Below, piece after piece: positions 53,226 to 61,662 of a DNA stretch of 64,000 nt. The notes beneath the pieces are model-generated. The model was not told where the DNA came from, ran no database searches, and saw only the letters and a program-made list of their open reading frames with translations. Source of the stretch: UBA6522 sp963664945 (GTDB taxonomy: Bacteria > Pseudomonadota > Gammaproteobacteria > Steroidobacterales > Rariloculaceae); NCBI GenBank assembly GCA_963664945.1, contig OY761822.1:558001-622000 (forward strand), given 5' to 3'. The first letter of the stretch is position 1; the number at the start of each line of letters is the position of its first letter. Position numbers and translations under genes: made by a program.

Positions 53226-55097
53226 TCAGCCATGTATGGGCGCCTGCAGGTTCGCCTTCAGCGGTCCGAGATGTTTCTCGTAGTTTTTCCAGAGAGCCAT
53301 GGCGTCCTTGTAGATGGGTTCCCGCACCTGACTGGCGCTCGGCGTTTTGACAAGGCGTTTCGTCTCATGAAAATTCAATACCCGCGATTCGAACTGCAAC
53401 TCCAGGAACTCCAGCATGCGTCGAGCCTGTCCCTCGATATCGGTGACCGTGTCTTCGTAACGCACATCGAGAATGCGTCCGGGGAAAAGCTCGTGCCACT
53501 GCCGCATCAGGTCCCGGTAGCGAGTGTAGTACTTGCCCAGCGCTTCGAGGCTGTGAGCATAAGTCTGCCGCAGATCGAAGGGAATTCGATGAATCGCGAA
53601 ACAATTGGCTGCCGGGTGGCGATGGCAGTGGACAAAGCGCGCACCCGGCAGCATGAGCGCCAGCGGTCCGACATACTGGAAGTTCAGCGGCGACTTGTCG
53701 ACGACATATTGCGACGACAGGTATTCGTCGGAATGGCGGGACATGTAGTAGGCGCCCAGTTCTCGAAACTGCTCCGCCGACAATTTTTCCATGTCGCGGG
53801 GAAACTTCTTGCCGGTCATCGTGCGTACGCGTCGAACCGTGTCGAAGGCGAAACTCAGTTCCCCCGCACCTGTGACTTCCGAATGGCTCGCCAGAATCTG
53901 CTCCGTGAGGCTCGTGCCGGACCGGGGCATGCCCACCACGAATACGGGACGCGTGTCCCAATGACCGACAGAACCGCCGACTCGTTCAACGGTTCTTCTT
54001 GTCGCATTGACAATCGCATCGATATACCGGGCCGAATCGGCATCGTCGTACGGCTTGACGGCCGCCTTTGCCCGATTCGCGGCAGCCAGGAACCTGTACG
54101 CATCATCGAAGTTGCGCCGCTGTTCGTGAATTCTCGCTATCGCGAATGCCACGTACATCCTGTTGTTCGGCGTCAGGCCCTCCCGGTCCCACAATGAGTT
54201 CAGCGACTCGAATTCTTCTTCGGAGCTTCTGCGCCCCTTGATCTGAGCAAGGTAATAATGCGATATCGCCATTTCGGGAGCGACACGGATCGCCGATTTG
54301 AACTGTTCGGCCGCGCCTTCGATATCCCCCATCTGTTCGAGAAGGACGCCCGACACATGATATGCCTCCGGATTTCCGGGTTGGACTTCGAATGCCTTTC
54401 GTAGTGCCTTCAAGGCCTTTTCCGGTTCATCCTTGTCACGATATGTCTTCGCCAAATTGATCAGGGCGACCGTGCTTTCGGGGCTGAGGTCGGCGGCTCG
54501 CCGATAGCTTTCCACCGCATCATCGTACCTGGCTTGCTGGAGGTGAATGTCACCTATGTGATTGTGTGCCTGTGCCAGGTCCGGATTCAATTCAAGTGCC
54601 CTGGCGGCTGCCCGCAACCCGGCCTCATGTCGGCCGGATTCATTGAGCGCGGCCGCGAGGTTGCTCCAGCACTCGGCAAAATCGTTATGCAACCGCAACG
54701 CGCGATCATACGCGCGAATCGCCTTTTCGGGCTGTTCAAGCAATCGCAGCACGTTGCCGAAATTGTTGAAGACGACCGGTTTGGACGGGTCCAGCCTAAC
54801 CGATTCCGCCAGGTGATCGGCGGCCTTGTACGCCATCCCCAGGTCCTTGTAGGCCAATCCGATATTGGCGTGCGACTGAGGGTCTTTATTGTCGATAGCC
54901 AGCGCCCGGGTAATGTGGTCGACCGCCTCCCTCGGCCGTTCCGTGTTTGCGCACAGTGCGCCGAGCAGGTTCAGCGCGTGCCTGTTACCGGAATCAGACG
55001 TCAATACTTGCCGATACAAACGCTCGGCCCGCCGAAAGTTTCCGTTCTGCTGTGCATCCAACCCGGCTCTCAGCATCGTTGTCGGGTCTTGTACCAT
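53226..55097 (-). CDS. TPR-repeat sulfotransferase
   Basis: 623 residues. Residues 1-290 hold about eight tetratricopeptide repeats (GNFRRAERLYRQVLTSDSGN, EKAIRAYDRALRLHNDFAEC, EKALKALRKAFEVQPGNPEA). Residues 350-620 are a sulfotransferase domain. The PAPS 5'-phosphosulfate loop is VFVVGMPRSGTSLTEQILAS and the 3'-phosphate site is ARFVHCHRHPAANCFAIHRI, followed by KYYTRYRDLMRQWHELFPGR and YEDTVTDIEGQARRMLEFL. This architecture is common in marine Proteobacteria. It would transfer sulfate to an unknown acceptor. It is the first gene of the transcription unit that continues with the Tat remnant and the symporter. Confidence 0.9.
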   Translation of the reverse strand: MVQDPTTMLRAGLDAQQNGNFRRAERLYRQVLTSDSGNRHALNLLGALCANTERPREAVDHITRALAIDNKDPQSHANIGLAYKDLGMAYKAADHLAESVRLDPSKPVVFNNFGNVLRLLEQPEKAIRAYDRALRLHNDFAECWSNLAAALNESGRHEAGLRAAARALELNPDLAQAHNHIGDIHLQQARYDDAVESYRRAADLSPESTVALINLAKTYRDKDEPEKALKALRKAFEVQPGNPEAYHVSGVLLEQMGDIEGAAEQFKSAIRVAPEMAISHYYLAQIKGRRSSEEEFESLNSLWDREGLTPNNRMYVAFAIARIHEQRRNFDDAYRFLAAANRAKAAVKPYDDADSARYIDAIVNATRRTVERVGGSVGHWDTRPVFVVGMPRSGTSLTEQILASHSEVTGAGELSFAFDTVRRVRTMTGKKFPRDMEKLSAEQFRELGAYYMSRHSDEYLSSQYVVDKSPLNFQYVGPLALMLPGARFVHCHRHPAANCFAIHRIPFDLRQTYAHSLEALGKYYTRYRDLMRQWHELFPGRILDVRYEDTVTDIEGQARRMLEFLELQFESRVLNFHETKRLVKTPSASQVREPIYKDAMALWKNYEKHLGPLKANLQAPIHG

Positions 55098-55126
55098 GCC
55101 GTTGCGCAGCGCCGCCCCCTGCCGGC

Positions 55127-55157
55127 AAAAAGAAAGCCTCGCACCGACGAGGCTTTC
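55127..55157 (-). terminator. Rho-independent terminator of the TonB receptor gene
   Basis: GAAAGCCTCG (55132-55141) pairs perfectly with CGAGGCTTTC (55148-55157) around six bases. On the minus strand the stem is followed by TTTTT (55127-55131). It lies 54 bases after the receptor stop and ahead of the sulfotransferase start, so it separates the two genes. Confidence 0.88.
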
Positions 55158-55210
55158 GAGAGTTTGAGCGGCGAACGAGCCTCCGATCGAACGTCATTAC
55201 CGAATGCGGT

Positions 55211-57754
55211 TCAGAAATTATAGGCCACTCGCACGCCCCAAATGCGCGGACTGTTGAAATCGGCGACTACGCGTCCCTGACTGAACTGATCGGAACCGAT
55301 CTGCACCGTCTCGTCGGACGCGTTCAGGACAAAGCCCTGAACCGAAAGCGTATCGGCGGCGTTGTACCAGGTCGCGCGCAGATCGATCGTCGTATAGGCG
55401 TCTTGATGGGTAAAGAAGTACGGGATATTGGTGGTCGTGTAATCGTCGGAATGGTACAGGAGGACTCCCGGAACGAGTGTTCCCGAGTTGCCCAGGTTGA
55501 ACTCGTAGCTCGCATCGACCGACAGCGTCCAGTCCGGCGAGAACCGTGCCGATTGTCCGTCAAGGATATACACCTGCGAACAAGTCTGGTCGCACATGGC
55601 GGGATCGGTTATTCCAGCACCCAACACGACATCGTCTCCACCGCTTCTAAACACCCGGTTCAGCACGGTACGGCCGAACTTGTCCAGCTTTGCGTTGGTC
55701 AGCGCCAAGCCTGCCCGGATACGTAACTCATCGGTGGCCAGCCAATCCATTTCGGCCTCGAGCCCGCTGGTCGTCATGCTGCCGGATACGGTACTGATGG
55801 AGATGATGGTTCCGCCCCGTGCCTCGAAGGACGATGTGGTCAATCCATCGTAGGCGTTCCGGTACGCCGCGAGATTCAGCCGCATGGCGCCGTCAAGCTG
55901 CGTACTTTTCAGGCCGATCTCGAAGGTCTCGACTTCGTTCGGCTGTGTCAGTTCCGTGCTTCCGCCGCCTACGAGCCCTCCCGCGATATAACCTGTCGAG
56001 GCGGACGCGAACAACATCGTATCGCCGTTCAGGTCGTGTTGAATCGCGACCTTGTAATCCGTATTCGACTTCTCGCCGGTCTGGCGATTGGCCTCCGTTG
56101 CGTCGGTTGCGACATAGGCTGGCCAAGGATCGAAACGGCTGCCAGGATTTTCCAGATGCGCATCGGTGTAGCCCGCCGCAAATCCGTGTACGGCGGAACC
56201 CCAATCGACATACGTGGTGAACGAATTGCGCTGGTCCGTCGAGTTGCGCAGACCGACCGTGGCACGCGTGGTGTCCGTGAAAGAATACTCCGCTTGCCCG
56301 TAAATCGCGGTGGATTTCGTTCCGCCGTTATCCTGAGTCATCCAGTGGGCCCAGGACAAACTGGTATCGTTATTCAGGCTGTCCACATAACCCCAGACGA
56401 ACTCGCTGCTCGTATTGCCATCGCCGGAATCGTCGTACAGGAAATAGCCAAGCGTCCATTGCAACGGTCCATCCCCCGTAGAATTGAGGTTTATGTCAAC
56501 CTGTTGCGCATTCGAGTTGACCCGCTGACCGGCCAGGCGCCCGCAGGAAGGGCCATTCCAGCATTGGTCCCAATAGCCGTTGCCGTTCGACGCGGGCGGC
56601 GTCTCGCCAGGATTGTTTTCCGCCCACGCGGTGGGATTGGGAGAAAAATCGGAGTCGGCCGTACGAAATTCCTCATAGTCGAACACGCCGCCGTTCAACC
56701 GCAGTGCGGCCGGCCCGAAATCCCAGTTCAGCAACACGCTGAACGAAGTCTCCGAAATGTCTCTGAAAGGAGTCAGGTCGTTCGTGATCTTGTATAAATC
56801 CGAGTTCACCGTGGCAGTCTCATCGACGCCGTAGACCCCCGCCCATGTGCGGCCGCCCGTGGCAGGCCATGACGCCGTTTCGTCACCGGGAAGGCGGCCC
56901 GCCCGCGGCTGAAGCACACCGTTGATGCCGTCGGTCAACCCCGTGGCGGGATTCACGGGTATGCCGATGAGCACGCCCGCGTAGTCTGCATTGCCGTTGG
57001 AGGTGTCTTCCCAGTAGGTTCCCGCCAGCGTGACGTCGAAGGTATCGCTTGGTTCGAACCGCAACTGGGCGCGAATATAGGTATTGTCCTCATCGCGCAT
57101 GCCCGCATCCGGGTTGTAGACGTTCTCGATAATCGGATCCCGTTTCGTGTCGCTGGCCGAAATGCGCAGCGCCAGCGCATCGCCCATGGGCAGATTGAAG
57201 AAACCCTCGAACTTCTGCATGGAATAGCCGCCAAACGTCCCGCCGATGCCGTAATCGATGTCTTCCGTCGACGGTCTCCTGGTGATGTAGTTGACCAGGC
57301 CACCGAAGGTATTACGACCAAACAATGTCCCCTGGGGACCGCGCAGGACTTCAATGCGCTCGAGATCGAGATTGCTTGCCAACGCCTGACCCGCTCTCGG
57401 CCGGTACAGGCCGTCGACGTAGATCGGTACGGCAATGTCATTGGTGCCGGCCGCTCCCGCCCCGCGCATGATGATCGTCGGGTCGGCGCCGATGTACCTG
57501 ACCTTCAGACCGGGCACGGTCTTGTCGATATCGAGGACATTGACCAACTGCAATTCGTTGATCAGGTCGCCGTCGATGGGCGTCACCGACACGGCGAGAT
57601 CCTGAACGCTGCTCTCGCGTTTTGTCGCGGTGACTATGATCTCTTCCAGTACGAGTTCCTGTGCCACAGCCGAGCTACCCAGTGCCGACGCCACGGCAAC
57701 AGCCAACGCTTTCTTCCGCAGGCCGGATTCGGCCAACTGATCCTTTATCTTCAT
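55211..57754 (-). CDS. TonB-dependent outer-membrane receptor
   Basis: 847 residues from ATG 57754, ten bases after GGGGA. The signal peptide is KKALAVAVASALGSSAVAQE. A TonB box (LEEIIVTATKRE) follows at about residue 37. The plug domain reads VQDLAVSVTPIDGDLINELQ, VYIDGLYRPRAG-like VPIYVDGLYRPRAGQALASN, and LERIEVLRGPQGTLFGRNTF. The barrel follows and ends with RVVADFNSPRIWGVRVAYNF, the aromatic C-terminus recognised by the Bam machinery. Such receptors of the iron-siderophore/carbohydrate class bring large substrates across the outer membrane using the proton motive force via TonB. The substrate is unknown; the transporters, LacI regulator and sulfotransferase nearby suggest a complex organic nutrient. 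Confidence 0.92.
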   Translation of the reverse strand: MKIKDQLAESGLRKKALAVAVASALGSSAVAQELVLEEIIVTATKRESSVQDLAVSVTPIDGDLINELQLVNVLDIDKTVPGLKVRYIGADPTIIMRGAGAAGTNDIAVPIYVDGLYRPRAGQALASNLDLERIEVLRGPQGTLFGRNTFGGLVNYITRRPSTEDIDYGIGGTFGGYSMQKFEGFFNLPMGDALALRISASDTKRDPIIENVYNPDAGMRDEDNTYIRAQLRFEPSDTFDVTLAGTYWEDTSNGNADYAGVLIGIPVNPATGLTDGINGVLQPRAGRLPGDETASWPATGGRTWAGVYGVDETATVNSDLYKITNDLTPFRDISETSFSVLLNWDFGPAALRLNGGVFDYEEFRTADSDFSPNPTAWAENNPGETPPASNGNGYWDQCWNGPSCGRLAGQRVNSNAQQVDINLNSTGDGPLQWTLGYFLYDDSGDGNTSSEFVWGYVDSLNNDTSLSWAHWMTQDNGGTKSTAIYGQAEYSFTDTTRATVGLRNSTDQRNSFTTYVDWGSAVHGFAAGYTDAHLENPGSRFDPWPAYVATDATEANRQTGEKSNTDYKVAIQHDLNGDTMLFASASTGYIAGGLVGGGSTELTQPNEVETFEIGLKSTQLDGAMRLNLAAYRNAYDGLTTSSFEARGGTIISISTVSGSMTTSGLEAEMDWLATDELRIRAGLALTNAKLDKFGRTVLNRVFRSGGDDVVLGAGITDPAMCDQTCSQVYILDGQSARFSPDWTLSVDASYEFNLGNSGTLVPGVLLYHSDDYTTTNIPYFFTHQDAYTTIDLRATWYNAADTLSVQGFVLNASDETVQIGSDQFSQGRVVADFNSPRIWGVRVAYNF

Positions 57755-57831
57755 CGTTTGCAAATCCCCGGAACGGATGTCGATCCCCGCTGACAGAGCC
57801 TCCCTGTCAGCAACCGCAATAACAACGTTCG

Positions 57832-57860
57832 CTTGTACTTCGAATGCAATTCAATGTCAA
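57832..57860 (-). promoter_or_regulatory. Candidate promoter and operator of TonB receptor gene
   Basis: On the minus strand TTGACA (57860-57855) and TACAAG (57837-57832) are 17 bases apart, a good sigma-70-like pair. The spacer contains the complement of TTCGAATGCAAT (57839-57850), which recurs upstream of the symporter gene at 60559. An overlapping operator would allow repression by the LacI-family protein; that link is inference. A short hairpin TGACAG-AGCCTCC-CTGTCA (57791-57809) lies in the leader. Confidence 0.55.
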
Positions 57861-57914
57861 ATTTTGTGAGCAAACCGTAGCAAATTTGCAACAATAGCCC
57901 GCAAACAGCGCACG

Positions 57915-58952
57915 TCAACGATCAGACTGCGAATTCAACACGGGCGGCGTTTCGGGGGTTGCCGGTCGAATCAGCGAGCGAAAGTACTCGACGTCTCGTT
58001 CAACTGCCTCCCTCAGCGCTGCGCCCTGGAAAAAATGGTCCGTGCCGGGGTAGCTGTAGAAACGGTAGGTGTGGCCGAGCAGGTAGAGTTCCCTGGCCAG
58101 CCGTTCCGACCAGTGGTAGGGAGCGCCGGTGTCGCCGACGGCATGGTGGAGGGCGATGGGCGACCGCAGATGGTTCAGGTGGCGCAGCGGCTCGCGGGTT
58201 CTCCAGTCGTAGGGCTCATCGAGCGCCTCGATGTCGTGGCGCAGTTCGTCGATCCGCCGGTTGCCGGCATCGCTGCCGTCATAGGCCAGCCGGTCTTCGT
58301 AACGCTGATAGTAGTAGGCCTGGTCCCAGATCTCGCCGCCGACACCGGACCAGAGCGTCGCGCCCCTGATCCGCTCCGTTGCCAGCAACGCCCGCAGCGA
58401 GACTTCCGCACCGAGGGAATGCCCCCACATGAAAACGTTGCGAATATCGGCTTCTGCGATGTCCTGAAGGCCCGCAAGCAGCGCGAGCACGTCCTCGGTG
58501 TAGTAGCCCGTCGCCAGGAAACCACCCGTGTATTCCAGTCCCTCCGACGCATTATGGCCCCGGTAGTCGGGCACGATCACCAGGAATCCGTGCTGGGCGT
58601 ACAACTCGGGTATTGGGCGGTAGTAGTCGCCCGGCCGGGAATCCACACCGTCCGCGGTCACGCCGTAGCGGGGAGGGTCGGGGTGGAAACCGTGGTTTGC
58701 CACGACCACGGGAAACCCGGAATCAGGGCGTTCGCCAGCCGGTACCGCGACCATCGCAAAGACTTTGAGGCCGGAGGACCGGTATGACACGAGGTAGGCC
58801 GTAAAACCCGCCCCGCCGTCCAGTTCGCGTTCGAATTGAAGGCCCGGGGAATATTCGGTTGCGCGCAGTGCGTCGATCGACAGGGGCGCCGGCAGCGCGA
58901 CGGTTGCCGCCGGCAGGACCAACAACGGAATGATTGCAATCAATCCCCGCAT
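57915..58952 (-). CDS. Exported alpha/beta hydrolase (S9/dienelactone-like)
   Basis: 345 residues. MRGLIAIIPLLVLPAATVAL is a signal peptide with cleavage after PAATVALPAP or similar. The catalytic Ser is in FMWGHSLGAEVSLRALL (GHSLG), the Asp probably in AVGDTGAPYHW and the His in YPGTDHFFQGAAL. The oxyanion region is VVVANHGFHPDPPRYG. The fold is that of prolyl-oligopeptidase-like esterases. The ATG overlaps the symporter stop (TGATG), so hydrolysis in the periplasm and uptake of the product are probably linked. The substrate could be an ester or a peptide. Confidence 0.88.
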   Translation of the reverse strand: MRGLIAIIPLLVLPAATVALPAPLSIDALRATEYSPGLQFERELDGGAGFTAYLVSYRSSGLKVFAMVAVPAGERPDSGFPVVVANHGFHPDPPRYGVTADGVDSRPGDYYRPIPELYAQHGFLVIVPDYRGHNASEGLEYTGGFLATGYYTEDVLALLAGLQDIAEADIRNVFMWGHSLGAEVSLRALLATERIRGATLWSGVGGEIWDQAYYYQRYEDRLAYDGSDAGNRRIDELRHDIEALDEPYDWRTREPLRHLNHLRSPIALHHAVGDTGAPYHWSERLARELYLLGHTYRFYSYPGTDHFFQGAALREAVERDVEYFRSLIRPATPETPPVLNSQSDR

Positions 58953-60559
58953 CAGATCAATCGTTCGAACGCAAACAGAAACACGATCGTCAACGCAAAG
59001 AAGCCCGGCAACAGGTAGCTGATTCTATCCACCCGCCCGGGCACAAGGTACCAGCCACCGTCCTTTACGGGCAGTCCCCGTTCTTCGAACATGCGCTGCT
59101 GACCCATGATCGAGTACTCGGACCACTCGTGCTGGCGTCCGTCGATGATGCGGCTGGCGATGAGCGAAATGACGATATTCGAGGCGCCGCCGATCAGGCA
59201 GTACCAGGGCCAGGCGATGTCGGTCCGCGCCGCCACGCACCAGATCACCGCGAATCCCACGGCCACGCCCACCAGCAGGCCCCTTTCCGTGGTCTGTCTG
59301 GAGAAGAAGCCGAGGCCGTACATGCTGAGCTTGGCGCCGACGAAGTAGGAACCGATCCGCGACAGCGTCTGCAGGATCGATCCTTCGCTCTGGGAATACA
59401 TGATCGCTGGGACGATGATCAGCAGGGCCCAGAACACGGTGAAGCCCCTGGTGATCCGGAGATAGTGTTCGGGGGATTGGTTGGGACGGTAGTACTTCTC
59501 GTAGAAATCGACGGTGGAAATCGTCGCCAGCGAATTGAACGACGAGTCCAGCGACGACATGGACGCGGCGACGATCGCCGCGGCAATGATGCCCATGAGG
59601 CCCGGCATCCCGTAGGCGGCCACGAATTCCAGGATGATGGTGTTGCCGTTCTCGAATTCCCGTCCTTCGTAGTAGCCGTAGAACAGCACCCCCAGCAGGA
59701 AGAACAGGAAATAGATGAAGAACGCGCCGAACCCCATCAGCAGGAAGGATTTCTTGGCATCGCCGATATTCTTTGCCGCCAGCGTGCGTTGCACCATCAT
59801 CTGGTTGGCGCCGTAGACGGTGACGTGGAAGATCGTCATGGCGATGATCCCCGACCACATGGTCGCCTCCACGCTCCAGTCGAGCGAAAAGTCCAGCGGG
59901 TTCGTCTTTCCCTGGGTTTTCAGGTCGGCGAGCACTTCCCCCACCGGCGCGGGCAGTTCGCCCAGCAGGGCGAAGAAAATGATGAAGGCCCCGACGAACA
60001 GCACGGCGGCCTGGATGACGTCGGTCCAGATGACCGCGGTGATGCCGCCCATCATCGTGTAGATCAGCGCGACGATCGTCACCGCGACAATGGCCGTCAC
60101 CACGTCGACCCCGGTGATGAACTGGATGACGAGGGAAGTCGCGTAAAGGATTGCCGCCGAGGTCAGCGCCTGTGAAACCAGGAACACCCCGGCAATGACG
60201 CCGCGCGACGTCGCGCCGAAGCGCCGCTCCATGTACTCGTAGATCGACGCCACGCCGCTGTTGAAGAAAAACGGCAGGAAGTAGGTCACCACGATGAAGA
60301 CGACGATGGGGTAGTTCAGGTGAATCGCGATGACGGCAAGGCTGTCGGAATAGGACCACGCGGGACCGCCCAGGAATGACAGCGCACTGACGTAGGTGGC
60401 CACCACCGAGATGCCGATCGCCCACCAGGGCGTGGTGCGCCGGCCCAGGTAGAAGTCCTCGGCGGTGGCGATCCGCTTGCTCAGGACAAAACCGAGCAGC
60501 AGATTGAGCAGCACGTAGGCGATGAGAATCGTCCAGTTCAGCGTCCCGAATGTACCCAT
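58952..60559 (-). CDS. SSS-family sodium:solute symporter
   Basis: 535 residues starting MGTFGTLNWTILIAYVLLNL; the frame is open further upstream but this ATG matches the paralogue's first membrane segment. Signature segments are TPWWAIGISVVATYVSALSF, GGPAWSYSDSLAVIAIHLNY, IYTMMGGITAVIWTDVIQAA and ASMSSLDSSFNSLATISTVD. About 14 membrane helices. It is nearly co-linear with the symporter at 51357-52964. It is the first gene of a two-gene unit with the hydrolase. A palindrome GCATTCGAATGC lies about 80 bases upstream. The substrate is unknown. Confidence 0.92.
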   Translation of the reverse strand: MGTFGTLNWTILIAYVLLNLLLGFVLSKRIATAEDFYLGRRTTPWWAIGISVVATYVSALSFLGGPAWSYSDSLAVIAIHLNYPIVVFIVVTYFLPFFFNSGVASIYEYMERRFGATSRGVIAGVFLVSQALTSAAILYATSLVIQFITGVDVVTAIVAVTIVALIYTMMGGITAVIWTDVIQAAVLFVGAFIIFFALLGELPAPVGEVLADLKTQGKTNPLDFSLDWSVEATMWSGIIAMTIFHVTVYGANQMMVQRTLAAKNIGDAKKSFLLMGFGAFFIYFLFFLLGVLFYGYYEGREFENGNTIILEFVAAYGMPGLMGIIAAAIVAASMSSLDSSFNSLATISTVDFYEKYYRPNQSPEHYLRITRGFTVFWALLIIVPAIMYSQSEGSILQTLSRIGSYFVGAKLSMYGLGFFSRQTTERGLLVGVAVGFAVIWCVAARTDIAWPWYCLIGGASNIVISLIASRIIDGRQHEWSEYSIMGQQRMFEERGLPVKDGGWYLVPGRVDRISYLLPGFFALTIVFLFAFERLI

Positions 60560-60640
60560 CGGACTCCCGATTGCGAGCGCCGATCGCCGCCACGCGCGGG
60601 CGTCGCGGTTTTCGGCTACCGCACGATTCTCCGGCTCATC

Positions 60641-60652
60641 GCATTCGAATGC
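60641..60652. promoter_or_regulatory. Palindrome GCATTCGAATGC, candidate LacI-type operator
   Basis: A perfect 12-bp palindrome with central CG, as in most LacI-family operators, between the divergent symporter and fghA genes. TTCGAATGCAAT within it is also present in the TonB receptor promoter (57839-57850). The binding protein is not proven; the regulator at 46089-47135 is the obvious candidate. Confidence 0.45.
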
Positions 60653-60799
60653 AATCGCTCCCGAAAAGGCCGCGTTAGTGTAACCTTGCGTCCCGCGGCT
60701 TTCAGTCCGTAAACGCTGTAACGCCGCGCTCCGGCGGAGCGCGGCGCAACAGGCGCTGAACGCCGCGCGCCCGACTGAAAACCAACGAGGGAGCGCACC

Positions 60800-61660
60800 A
60801 TGAATGAAATCCGGATGGTCTCGGAATCCCGCTGCTTCGGCGGGCTGCAACGCACCTACGAGCACGATTCGACCAGCTGCGCCAGCCGCATGCGGTTCGC
60901 CGCGTTCCTGCCCGGAGATGCCGACGGCGTTCCAGCCCTCTACTGGCTTTCCGGGCTGACGTGCACCGAGGAGAACTTTGTCGTCAAGGCCGGCGCCCAG
61001 CGTCTCGCCGGGGAACTCGGCATTGCCCTGATCGTTCCGGACACCAGCCCCCGCGGCGTGAATATCCCCGGCGAGGACGATTCCATCGACGTGGGCAGCG
61101 GCGCGGGCTTCTATGTCAACGCCACCCGGGCGCCCTGGGCCGCCCACTACCGGATGTTCGATTACGTGGCAACGGAACTGGTGAACGTCGTCAACTCACG
61201 CTTGCCGGTGGACCCCGAACGCAAGTCCATCAGCGGCCACTCCATGGGTGGCCACGGCGCGCTGCTGGTCGGTACCAGGCGCGCAGACGAATACCGTTCG
61301 GTGTCCGCCTTCGCGCCGATCTGCGCGGCCAGCCGGTCGGAATGGGGCAGGAACGCGCTGGCGCATTATCTGGGCGACGATGAGAGCGCCTGGCGCGAAT
61401 ACGACGTCTGCGAAGTGATCCGGCGCCAACCCAGCACCCATACGCTGCTGGTGGACCAGGGGGGCAGCGACCCGTTTCTCGAGCATCTGCGGCCCGGCGA
61501 CCTGCGTGCAGCCTGTGACGCCTCGGGACAAGAGTTGCGCTACAACGAGCGGGCGGGTTACGACCACAGTTACTTCTTCGTGAGCACCTTCATGGAACGT
61601 CACCTGCGATTTCACGCTGAAGCACTGGCGGCCCGCCGCGGAACGCGGCCGTCAGGCTGA
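60800..61660 (+). CDS. fghA: S-formylglutathione hydrolase
   Basis: 286 residues. The esterase D fold shows LYWLSGLTCTEENFVVKAGA, VPDTSPRGVNIPGEDDSIDV (with the family's PRG and GED), the nucleophile in KSISGHSMGGHGALLVGTR (GHSMGG), the Asp in LLVDQGGSDPFLEHL and the His in GYDHSYFFVSTFMERHL. It hydrolyses S-formylglutathione to formate and glutathione, the last step of glutathione-dependent formaldehyde removal. The dehydrogenase partner is not in the window. The stop is three bases before the next gene, a Ggt-like peptidase that also acts on glutathione-type compounds. Confidence 0.95.
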   Translation: MNEIRMVSESRCFGGLQRTYEHDSTSCASRMRFAAFLPGDADGVPALYWLSGLTCTEENFVVKAGAQRLAGELGIALIVPDTSPRGVNIPGEDDSIDVGSGAGFYVNATRAPWAAHYRMFDYVATELVNVVNSRLPVDPERKSISGHSMGGHGALLVGTRRADEYRSVSAFAPICAASRSEWGRNALAHYLGDDESAWREYDVCEVIRRQPSTHTLLVDQGGSDPFLEHLRPGDLRAACDASGQELRYNERAGYDHSYFFVSTFMERHLRFHAEALAARRGTRPSG

Positions 61661-61662
61661 CG

